64,000 nt of DNA from contig CP130629.1 of NCBI GenBank assembly GCA_030644725.1, positions 2,929,501 through 2,993,500 of the forward strand, written 5' to 3'. A program made the position numbers and the translations under genes. The DNA is from Candidatus Electrothrix communis (GTDB lineage: Bacteria; Desulfobacterota; Desulfobulbia; Desulfobulbales; Desulfobulbaceae). Below, in pieces: positions 44,383 through 52,713 of the stretch. Under the pieces are notes generated by a model. It saw only the letters and a program-made list of their open reading frames with translations, had not been told where the DNA came from and did no database searches. Every line of letters starts with the position of its first letter. Position 1 is the stretch's first letter.

Positions 44383-44922
44383 TTATTCTTTCGACAGCGA
44401 GGCTATGTCCTGCAAGTTCTCCCGGACAGCCGCAGAGGCGCAAGAAGAGTCTGTTAAAATATAACTGCCGCTTTTCAGCTCGCGAATGCGGGCTTGATGC
44501 AGCCCGTCCCGGCAGTTCATATACATATCAAAGGCCATCAGAGTAACCCTATCCACGTCACGGTCAAAGGGGGCAAGCTCAGACAACAAAGAACGACCCT
44601 TCTCATCTGCGGAAAAGACTTGCTTGACCACCCATTTCAACTCAAGTATCGGTGCGACAGCCTGGGCAGGCGTGAATTCCTGCACCGCTCGAATACGAAT
44701 AACCTGATCAAGGGGCTCGGCAAAATCCTGATGCTCAGCCTCTGCCAAGATCAGCTGAAAAATTGTGGTCAGCCCTGCCCGAATATTCGCCCCGACCGGA
44801 TTGGCAAACGGATCCTTGGCCTGCTTGAAAAAATCTGATGAGATGTACGAATCCAGCGTTCTTTCCACCCAGATATCGAGTATTTTTTTCTCTTTCTTTT
44901 GAAGAAGTTCAAGCAGGTTCAT
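44383..44922 (-). CDS. RsbRD N-terminal domain protein, dsrM-linked
   Basis: The 179-residue protein matches the RsbRD N-terminal globin-like domain: a start of LLELLQKKEKKILDIWVERTLDSY, then FANPVGANIRAGLTTIFQLIL. A single-domain protein of this type is commonly found directly upstream of dsrM in sulfate reducers. It may sense a redox or gas signal and regulate dsr expression or activity. No haem ligand can be assigned with confidence. It is on the same strand as dsrMKJ with a 137-base gap holding the GTAC repeats. Confidence 0.82.
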   Translation of the reverse strand: MNLLELLQKKEKKILDIWVERTLDSYISSDFFKQAKDPFANPVGANIRAGLTTIFQLILAEAEHQDFAEPLDQVIRIRAVQEFTPAQAVAPILELKWVVKQVFSADEKGRSLLSELAPFDRDVDRVTLMAFDMYMNCRDGLHQARIRELKSGSYILTDSSCASAAVRENLQDIASLSKE

Positions 44923-45100
44923 ATATTTCTCTCTGCACCATTAATATACTCCGTTGACAGCTAATGTCTGTTCAGTGCAAATTGCTCTATCATGATTACG
45001 GGTTGATTTCAAGAAAAATTTCAGAATCGTTAGAAAAGAATGGTTGTGGAGAAAAGGACGGGCTCCGGCGTTTTTCTGCTGGGAGGGATGGAAAAAATAT

Positions 45101-45199
45101 GTAGCCTGGGCACGGAACAACAGGCAAAACAAGAGCAACATCCATTGCAGCGAGTTGATCGACAGGTGGTGACCAAGCAGACACATTGCCCACCATGCC
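45101..45199. repeat. 99-bp dispersed repeat, copy 1
   Basis: The unit runs from GTAGCCTGGGCA to TTGCCCACCATGCC and is matched by copy 2 at 45273. The central TTGCAGCGAGTTGAT is identical in both. The ends (GTAGGGTGGGCA/TGCCCACC) are mutually inverted. Confidence 0.75.
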
Positions 45200-45272
45200 C
45201 TCAGGGCTCATTTCCCGCTCTGTCACGCAAGGAAACGACTCCAATTTTCCCCGATCTGGGGCGCAAAAGATT

Positions 45273-45371
45273 GTAGGGTGGGCATAGAAAAACGATAACA
45301 ATAACAATAACATCAATTGCAGCGAGTTGATTAACAAGTGATGCCCAGGCAAACACATTGCCCACCATGCC
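45273..45371. repeat. 99-bp dispersed repeat, copy 2
   Basis: This is a direct repeat of copy 1 with the terminal inverted GGTGGGCA/TGCCCACC better preserved. It contains an ATAACA microsatellite. It looks like a small non-autonomous element. Confidence 0.75.
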
Positions 45372-45572
45372 GAGTGGCGGGCAAAACGCCATCAACATCC
45401 GTGCCCTAACCAAGCTCTCAGCGTTTTGCACGCCCTACAGGGCTGATATCTTGATAGATGTGAATTGTGACTTGTGTAGGTCTGATTGAGTGCAACGAAA
45501 TTAGACAATGTAAGGTTATCTGCACCCGTTTACTCATTGCACGTCCTACAGGTCTGCCGTTCCACCGTACTT

Positions 45573-48500
45573 TTAAGGACACGGTTTATCCTTATCCTTT
45601 CTTAACAGATCTTGATAATATTCTATTCGCTCTCTAGATTTCTCTAGGTTGTCAATAGTTGGTTCAAAAATCTTTCTTAGTATTGAAAATGACTGCCATG
45701 GGACGGGAGAAATCCATGATTCAATAACATCAAGCTGCTTTTTTGCCTGTTCCCCAGGAGAATCACCGTCAGCATTCTCCTTAATTTTTCTAAGATCATT
45801 AAGATCTTTATTTTTTGAGCCGTACTCTGCCCTTTTCCATGCCGCTTTCACTAAGCCCCCTAAAAACAACCCCTCTGGATCAACAAAATTAACCGGATCA
45901 TTCAACACATACCCATACAAATCCACATCCCCGCCAGCAAAGAAGATCGGGTCTTTGGCAACCCAGCGACCGATGGCCGGATCGTAATCCCGGAAGCCGA
46001 ATTTGACCAGCCCGGTATCCCGGTCATGCAGCCCGCCTGCAAAACCAAAGGGCACGGCAAAGGCGGGATTGCTGTCGGAAAGAATCGTACCAAAGGAATC
46101 ATAGTTGATTTCTTGAACCACGTTACCGCTAGCATCGGACACCGTGCGTAGCGAGCCGACCTGATCATAGCCCAGATAATAGGTCACGCCGCCAGCGGTC
46201 ATGGCAACCGGCATTCTGCCGTCCGCATATTCAAAACGCTGCAGTAGATTGTCGCTACCGTCATAGACCGCCATAAGCTGGGTCAGGCCGAGCCAGAGGT
46301 ATTTTTCAACCACGGTGCCGTTGATCTTCTTGGCTATCCTGCGGCCCTGCGGGTCGTGGAGGTATTCAATCGTATCACCGCCCGTCAGGTTGACTTCCAG
46401 CAGCTCACCACGAGAGGAATAGCGATATCCTGTTTCTTCGCTTCCTTCCGTCTTACTGGTCAGGAAACCGTCTGCATCGTAATCATAGACCACTCCGCCA
46501 GCATCAAGCAGATGATCCTCGACAGAATAGCTATACGAGCGACCGGCTTCACCTTTCAAAGTGTTCATCTCATAGATGCGGTTACCGTTCAGCCCGTATT
46601 GATACTCCTCCACAAGGGAGCCGTCCCTGGTTACGGTCAGTAGTCTGCCCATATCGTCATAGGTGTAGACATACTCAACAGTGCTGCCGTTCACGGTCTC
46701 GGTCTTGCTCAGTATCCTGCCGTTCTTATTCCTTGTCACCGACCAGCCGCTGACAGGCTGGGCATTGACCGTAGCGTCCTCTCCGCTCAGTTCTCCGTGT
46801 CCGTTAAAGGCTCGGCTGCGGTTCAGGGCATTGCCGCTGACCTGCTCGGGCAGGCCGTTGGCCGTATTTCTGGTCAGGGTGTAGGCACCGGAACCGGTCA
46901 GCAGGCCGTCGTTATCATAACTGAGGTTTTCCGTGCCCCCGGCGTAGCTGATTGCAGACAGATTGAAGTCGTTATTATAGGTGAACTCCAGCACCTGATT
47001 GAGGGTGCCGTTCTTTGTTTCCGTGAGGAGCAGACTGCCGTCATACGCGTAGGAAAGGGATTCTGTGCCTTTGCTGATTGAGCCGAGCTTGGAGCTACAG
47101 AGATAGCTGTAGTCGATATTACCCTCAGGGGTCTGGGTTTGGGTCAGCAGGTTGTCGGTGTAGATATTATTGATCTGAAAACCTGAAGGGAAGCTGGTTT
47201 GCACTAACCTCCTGTCCTTGTCATAGACGTAGCGGTATGCGCCGCTGAGCGGTGTCTGGTAGGTATTCTGGTTATTGACCTTGTTGTAGCTGAAGGCATG
47301 GTCCGTGGCGGTCGGATTGGTCAGCACCGTCATATTGCCGTTGCTGTCGTAGCTGAACTGGACCGTACTGTTATCAGGTCGGGTTATCCCGGTTACCCTG
47401 CCCACTGGATCATGGGTGTAGGAGGTGGTACGGCCTTCCGGGTCGGTCTGCGAGGCCAGAAAATTCCCCCGGCCAGTATAGCTGAGGCTTACAGTCCTGC
47501 TGTCAGTGGTGACCGAGGTCAGGCGACCTTTTTCATCATAGTCATAGTTAGTCGGAAACAGGCCGGGTACGCTTACCTCAGTGGTGAGCAGAGTTGCCGG
47601 GTCATAGAGCGAGCTAACCGTCCTTCCTTCCGGTGAGGTAACGGTTTTTTCCGCCGCCAAGGTGTTATGCACCAGGGTGGTTGTTTTGCCGTTGCTGGTT
47701 ACCGTTTTGGTGATTTGATCAGGTACCCTGTCTGTATTCGTATCCTGATACGTTTTATCCAGCTCAGTCGTCTTAGTTAAGCCGGTAGGTGACTGGGTTG
47801 TTGAAGTCTGTAAGGTCTTGTACTTGTATTCCGGGTCCAAGCCGTATTTACTGGTGCTGCTCATGCCGCAGGAAAGGGTACGCTCCTGAGTCAGGCCATC
47901 AGCGGAAACACTGAAGGTACTCTCGTTGCCGCTGGGGTCGATGGTGGTGGTGGAGAAGGCACCGGTGGAAGAGATATTGTCCAGGATGGTGGTGCGGTTC
48001 CCCTCGGCAGTGAGAGAGTCGATCTGGACTTCGCCGCTACTGAGCCGCTGCCGGGAGTACTGCCAGTTGCCGCCCTCCTCGTCAATCACCTCAATGATGT
48101 GACCGTGTTCATCAAAAACGTGTTCAAAGCGGTTGCCGTTGGGTTCCTCTTCAGCGGCCATCAGACCGTCAGGGCTGTAGGTGAAGTTATAGGCGCTGTT
48201 GTCCGGGTAGGTGACTTTGGTGAGATGGTTGTCTGCATTGATTTGCAATTCGGTGCGCAAACCATCTGGGGAAATAATAGCGGTCGGGGTGCCGTCAGCG
48301 CCCCGCTCAATGGTGGTCACATTGCCGAATTGGTCGGTGATGGATATGAGATTGTCCTCGCTGTCATAGTCGAATTCGTGCAGGACAAGCCCGGCACCTA
48401 AAGCAATGGTCTTTTTATGGAAATCGGTGGCGGACATGATATAGCCGAGACCGTTGGGGTCGGGAATTGAAATGTCACCTGATTCTTCAAGGTGAGATCT

Positions 48501-51500
48501 GAAAACCGGTGAAACTTTGCGGATACGGTTATTCAACCTGTCGGCAATAAAAATATCGCCCCTCTGATTTACAGCTACGCTATTGGGAATATTAAGTGCT
48601 GCTTCAGTCGCCAAGTCGCCATCGCCGCTGAAGCCCCTCGTCCCGTTTCCAGCCACCGTGGTGATGATACCGTTGGTGTTCATCTTAAGGATGGGTTTGT
48701 ACGAAGAGTCGACAATGAAAACATTGCCGATTTGATCCATAGCTACGCAAATGGGCCATTTAAGTTGGGCCACCGTGGTGATGGTTCCGGTTGTGTCAAC
48801 TTTGTGAATACGATTATTATACTTGTCGGCAATAAAGATGTTACCCGTCTTATCCACTGCTACATACATGGGGTAGTAAAGACCTCCGGCCACAGTGGTA
48901 ATAATACCATTGGTATCCACCTTGCGGATGCGATGGTTATATGTATCGGCAATGAAGATATTACCCCCCTGATCCACAGTAACGTTATTTGGGATATTCA
49001 GAGCTGCTTCAGTTGCCGGGCCGTCGTCGCCGTCGAAGCCACCGAGGTAGCAGCCTATGGGGACGTTGTAAGTGCTGGTCGTACCGTTACCAGCTACGGT
49101 GGTGATAATACCGTTGGTATCCACCTTGCGGATGCGATGGTTACATGTATCGGCAATGTAGATATTACCCCCCTGATCCACAGTAACGTTATTTGGATGA
49201 TACAAAGCGGCTTCGGTTGCCGGGCCATTGTCACCGCTGAAGTCGGCAGTACCATTCCCAGCTACCGTGGTGATAATGCCGTTGATATCCACCTTGCGGA
49301 TACGATGGTTGAATGTATCGGCAATGAAGATATTACCAGCCTGGTCTATAGCTATGTCGTGTGGATTATAGAGAGCTGCTTCGGTTGCCGGGATGCCGTC
49401 ACCGTTGTATACAGCAAAACCGTTCCCGGCCACGGTCGTAATGATTCGGGTATCATTTTTCAGTGAAGAACCATCACCTTTATAAAGACGTGAAGAGCCT
49501 GAATCAAAGGCATGATGAGTGGACAGGGTCCAGCCTTCGGCTATGCTCCCTTTACCCCCTCTTGCCACGCCACTAATCGGCAGATCATAATGCATCCAGT
49601 TAGTAATCTCCTGAAGAGTCGGGATATCAGTGGAAACAAGCCCAGGCTGACCAAAAGCAGTGGAAGTATTTCCGGCTGTAGAATAAACTCCATCGTAGAC
49701 AAAACCGATTCGAATGATTGCCGTTGTTCCTGCGATCCTACGCCCTAAATGGTCCAGACCATCCCAAACAAATTTGGCCTGCTGGTTTGGAAGCGGCCCC
49801 AAGGTCTCCGAAAAAGTGCGCCCGGCAACGTTCACCTGCACCTCAATTCTCTTCAGCGAGGCCGGTACGGTTGGGCCGCTGACCGGGACCGTAATCGCCT
49901 GCCCATATCCTTTTACCCGGTTGGAAGCGTAATGCAGGGTCATATCCGTGCCGGGAATCGGGATGTCTTCATGAAAGACCCGGTCCCGTTTTTTGACATA
50001 GGAGTTAATAAACTCCTTGTCATTCGGAGCGTCAGACGTAGGGCACGTTGGTGGTTCATCATCCGAAGGGTTATCGTCAGAAGTTTCGACAACTGGGATA
50101 CCTTCCGGGGTCGGATCAATTGCATCTGGTGGATCATCCCAAGGCCAGTTGAGATCCCAAGGGGTAAAATGCGTAACTGCTGCCCGCCAAAAGGTCGCTC
50201 CCGGAGCATAGCGGGTTGAATTCTCCAAGCCAGCCACCTCATCAGCAAAGGACCCATCAGTATTCAAATCATCCGGCAGATCATCGCCATCCGCATCCAG
50301 GGCATCAACAACACCGTCGCTGTCGGTGTCAAGCAATTTGACCACAACACCGTTATCAGACGGCACCCAGACCCCCCGATCCCGGTCGTAATAGCCGACA
50401 GGAACCACCTCGCCGACCTCAAAGCCGAGGAAATTATCCACCCAGATAGTAACCGGTTTAGCAAAACGGACCCGTTCCGCCCCGTCCACCGAGAATTCAG
50501 CGCAATAGGTATAGGCGGAGGTCGGCGGCAGCACCGCAGGCATGGATTCCGGGGTTGCAAACTCCGTGACCCTGGTGGTGATGGTGGGCATGGTCTGCAC
50601 ATCATTGCCCTCTTCGTCCACCAGATAGGCCATATTATCACCCTGAAAAACCACGGTTGCGGACCGAGAGCCGGATTCATCCGTAACCGGAGAACTGGTA
50701 TGGGTCACCACTGTTTCAGGATTGCCATCAAAAGTAATGGTGGTGGCGACCGGATCTTCAGCCACCATCTGAATGGTCTCAGCAATAGCGATATCATTCC
50801 ACGGCACATAAACCTGCCGATGAGAGGTGATATATCCAGCATGTTCATAGACAACGGTCATGGTACCGCCGCCTTCAACAGGGATGGTGAATTTACCGTC
50901 GGTGTCGGTGAGGACGGTGCCGTATTCAGGATGGCCATGCATGGTGATGCGGACATCCGCCAGCGGTGAGCCAGCCATATCGTGTACTGCGCCGGTAATC
51001 AGAGAGAACCGCTTTGCATCGTATTCAGTAACTGTCGCATCCTCCGGGACCAGATCCTCATACCGGGTGCCGAAGGAGCCTTCCGGCAGCGGTGCCGGGT
51101 TGCCCTGTACCTGTACGGTCACCTGGGCGCTGACTGTTCCTTCCGCACCTGAACCGGTGATGGTGTAGGTAGTGGTATGTTCGGGCGAAACGCTCAGGGA
51201 ATCCGTTGCTGCGACCTCTCCGATTTCGTTGTCGATATGGACAGTATCCACGCCGCCTGCCTGCCAAGACAGCAGGGTTGAAGTGCCGAGGGCGATGATT
51301 TCCGGTTCAGCGGAGATTATAACTGAGGGGCCAGCGGGTAATACTTCGACTGTGGCGGTGGCTGTTGCCGTGCCGCCGGGGCCGGTGGCCGTGATTTCAT
51401 AGGTAATCGTTTCCGTGGGGGAGACGATTTGGCTGCCGCTTGGGGGAACAGTGCCCACACCAGGACCAATATCAGCTGTAATACTGACGGTATCCGCATT

Positions 51501-52424
51501 GGCACTGGTCCAGCTCAGGGTCGAACTGTTGCCCGCTATGATGGAAACCGGCTCAGCGGTCAGGGAAACCGTAGGCGGTTGAAAGACGGTGACTGTAACG
51601 CTTTCGGAAACTGTACCTCCGGGACCGCTAGCGGTGACTGTATAGGTGGTTGTTTCTGTTGGTGTCACGGAAACAGAGCCATTGAGATCCACCGTGCCGA
51701 TATCATTGTCAATGCTGGCGGTGTCGGCGTTCGTGCTGGTCCAGCTCAAGGTTGAACTGCCGCCTTTGATGATGGTATCCGGATCGGCAGACAGGGAAAC
51801 CGTGGGCGGTTGAAAGACGGTGAGCGTGGTACTTTTTGTAACACTCCCTCCCAAGTTGGTGCAGCTTATGGTGTAGGTAGCGGTTTCAGCCGGGGATACC
51901 GTGGTGGAAGAATTCAGGTTCACCTCACCGAGTTCCTGGTCAATGGAGCAGAAATCGGCATGTTCTGTTGTCCAGGACAATTCAGCATTCTCACCCCTGA
52001 TAATGGCCTGGGGAGTAAGCGTAAGGACGGCGGTGGGCAGGGGCACATCAACGGTCACCCATATCTCCAGATAACTCCCCGGCTTGCTGTTGATCTCGAT
52101 ATTTATCGAGTTGTCTTCCAGCAGATTAACCACAGATTCCAGTGACAAGACCTTTTGGTTAAAATCATCAGGTGTGAATATTTCAGCACCGTTAACCCTG
52201 ACCCAGCCGCTACTTATCTGGTCTTCACCAATGCCATCGCCATTGCGCACATGGATCATGCCCTGTTTGGGGACCGCTCGAAAGGCATCACTGAAGATAT
52301 TGCTGGCTTCCGAGGTTCGAACATATTTGACAGGTCCGAGGACCGTTACTTCAACGGCTTCGGAGCTGTTTGATGAAAGCAGAGTAAGAAGTGTTAAAAG
52401 GATAAGGCTGGCGATTTTTTGCAT
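45573..52424 (-). CDS. Giant secreted Ig-like/NHL/RHS-repeat protein (2283 aa)
   Basis: A signal peptide (MQKIASLILLTLLTLLSSNS) is followed by four to five Ig-like repeats (about residues 125-455; SSTLSWTSTNADTASIDNDI, GTATYT-type motifs). A carboxypeptidase-regulatory-like domain comes next (LADVRITMHGHPEYGTVLTD), then a calcium-type DTDSDGVVDALDADGDDLPD stretch. Six NHL propeller units follow (about 985-1310; GNIFIADTYNHRIRKVDTNG). A long YD/RHS repeat shell ends in the core motif (FGFRDYDPAIGRWVAKDP, LYGYVLNDPVNFVDPEGL). The final 95 residues after the core are a charged helical tail without a toxin motif I recognise. RHS proteins encapsulate C-terminal toxins or act as adhesins. The sec signal and Ig repeats suggest a surface role. 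No immunity gene lies downstream. Confidence 0.9.
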   Translation of the reverse strand: MQKIASLILLTLLTLLSSNSSEAVEVTVLGPVKYVRTSEASNIFSDAFRAVPKQGMIHVRNGDGIGEDQISSGWVRVNGAEIFTPDDFNQKVLSLESVVNLLEDNSINIEINSKPGSYLEIWVTVDVPLPTAVLTLTPQAIIRGENAELSWTTEHADFCSIDQELGEVNLNSSTTVSPAETATYTISCTNLGGSVTKSTTLTVFQPPTVSLSADPDTIIKGGSSTLSWTSTNADTASIDNDIGTVDLNGSVSVTPTETTTYTVTASGPGGTVSESVTVTVFQPPTVSLTAEPVSIIAGNSSTLSWTSANADTVSITADIGPGVGTVPPSGSQIVSPTETITYEITATGPGGTATATATVEVLPAGPSVIISAEPEIIALGTSTLLSWQAGGVDTVHIDNEIGEVAATDSLSVSPEHTTTYTITGSGAEGTVSAQVTVQVQGNPAPLPEGSFGTRYEDLVPEDATVTEYDAKRFSLITGAVHDMAGSPLADVRITMHGHPEYGTVLTDTDGKFTIPVEGGGTMTVVYEHAGYITSHRQVYVPWNDIAIAETIQMVAEDPVATTITFDGNPETVVTHTSSPVTDESGSRSATVVFQGDNMAYLVDEEGNDVQTMPTITTRVTEFATPESMPAVLPPTSAYTYCAEFSVDGAERVRFAKPVTIWVDNFLGFEVGEVVPVGYYDRDRGVWVPSDNGVVVKLLDTDSDGVVDALDADGDDLPDDLNTDGSFADEVAGLENSTRYAPGATFWRAAVTHFTPWDLNWPWDDPPDAIDPTPEGIPVVETSDDNPSDDEPPTCPTSDAPNDKEFINSYVKKRDRVFHEDIPIPGTDMTLHYASNRVKGYGQAITVPVSGPTVPASLKRIEVQVNVAGRTFSETLGPLPNQQAKFVWDGLDHLGRRIAGTTAIIRIGFVYDGVYSTAGNTSTAFGQPGLVSTDIPTLQEITNWMHYDLPISGVARGGKGSIAEGWTLSTHHAFDSGSSRLYKGDGSSLKNDTRIITTVAGNGFAVYNGDGIPATEAALYNPHDIAIDQAGNIFIADTFNHRIRKVDINGIITTVAGNGTADFSGDNGPATEAALYHPNNVTVDQGGNIYIADTCNHRIRKVDTNGIITTVAGNGTTSTYNVPIGCYLGGFDGDDGPATEAALNIPNNVTVDQGGNIFIADTYNHRIRKVDTNGIITTVAGGLYYPMYVAVDKTGNIFIADKYNNRIHKVDTTGTITTVAQLKWPICVAMDQIGNVFIVDSSYKPILKMNTNGIITTVAGNGTRGFSGDGDLATEAALNIPNSVAVNQRGDIFIADRLNNRIRKVSPVFRSHLEESGDISIPDPNGLGYIMSATDFHKKTIALGAGLVLHEFDYDSEDNLISITDQFGNVTTIERGADGTPTAIISPDGLRTELQINADNHLTKVTYPDNSAYNFTYSPDGLMAAEEEPNGNRFEHVFDEHGHIIEVIDEEGGNWQYSRQRLSSGEVQIDSLTAEGNRTTILDNISSTGAFSTTTIDPSGNESTFSVSADGLTQERTLSCGMSSTSKYGLDPEYKYKTLQTSTTQSPTGLTKTTELDKTYQDTNTDRVPDQITKTVTSNGKTTTLVHNTLAAEKTVTSPEGRTVSSLYDPATLLTTEVSVPGLFPTNYDYDEKGRLTSVTTDSRTVSLSYTGRGNFLASQTDPEGRTTSYTHDPVGRVTGITRPDNSTVQFSYDSNGNMTVLTNPTATDHAFSYNKVNNQNTYQTPLSGAYRYVYDKDRRLVQTSFPSGFQINNIYTDNLLTQTQTPEGNIDYSYLCSSKLGSISKGTESLSYAYDGSLLLTETKNGTLNQVLEFTYNNDFNLSAISYAGGTENLSYDNDGLLTGSGAYTLTRNTANGLPEQVSGNALNRSRAFNGHGELSGEDATVNAQPVSGWSVTRNKNGRILSKTETVNGSTVEYVYTYDDMGRLLTVTRDGSLVEEYQYGLNGNRIYEMNTLKGEAGRSYSYSVEDHLLDAGGVVYDYDADGFLTSKTEGSEETGYRYSSRGELLEVNLTGGDTIEYLHDPQGRRIAKKINGTVVEKYLWLGLTQLMAVYDGSDNLLQRFEYADGRMPVAMTAGGVTYYLGYDQVGSLRTVSDASGNVVQEINYDSFGTILSDSNPAFAVPFGFAGGLHDRDTGLVKFGFRDYDPAIGRWVAKDPIFFAGGDVDLYGYVLNDPVNFVDPEGLFLGGLVKAAWKRAEYGSKNKDLNDLRKIKENADGDSPGEQAKKQLDVIESWISPVPWQSFSILRKIFEPTIDNLEKSRERIEYYQDLLRKDKDKPCP
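48500..49450 (-). repeat. Tandem DNA repeats encoding the NHL propeller
   Basis: Units of roughly 140-200 bases inside the RHS gene are repeated. The stretches at about 48918-49030 and 49119-49240 are nearly identical for some 90 bases (GATGCGATGGTTAYATGTAT core), indicating recent duplication or gene conversion. Confidence 0.8.
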
Positions 52425-52638
52425 AACGAATGGCTCGGTGCGGATTTACCTGGAACTACAAAATGTGATTAATAATAAACTGATAACAAAAGCCAATAAA
52501 ACACCATCCCGTGGCGAGATGTCAAGTTTTTTATATAGAAAAAACAACATGATAACAATATTCAATTCCATTTATCAGGAAAAAGTTTTTATATCAGATT
52601 GTTTTTATTGAAAAAAATATGCCCCCCCCTTTTTGCCC

Positions 52639-52672
52639 AAAAAAAAGGCTCCAGAGTATCAACTCTGAAGCC
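52639..52672 (-). terminator. Intrinsic terminator of the prc gene
   Basis: On the minus strand an 11-bp stem (GGCTCCAGAGT 52647-52657 with ACTCTGAAGCC 52662-52672, one wobble) is followed by eight U residues. It lies 42 bases past the stop of the protease gene. Confidence 0.88.
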
Positions 52673-52713
52673 TTGTGAGAAGTCCCGCCGCGCCAAGAGA
52701 CGGAGAAGAAAAA

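Larger units (their letters stand above)
44923..45572. other. Repeat-filled intergenic region between dsr and the RHS gene
   Basis: This 650-base region holds a duplicated 99-bp repeat (45101-45199 and 45273-45371) plus an inverted pair GCAAAACGC/GCGTTTTGC near 45380 and 45430. Open frames here are translations of the repeats. There is no candidate immunity gene for the RHS protein. Confidence 0.6.

Noticed and set aside
44941..45431. Several small open frames in the dsr-RHS gap, considered as possible RHS immunity genes
   Set aside because: They are translations of the duplicated 99-bp repeat, with similar products in tandem and no ribosome-binding sites.
48732..49466. Plus-strand frame of 244 codons with internal repeats
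   Set aside because: Its repeats are the antiparallel shadow of the NHL units of the RHS gene.
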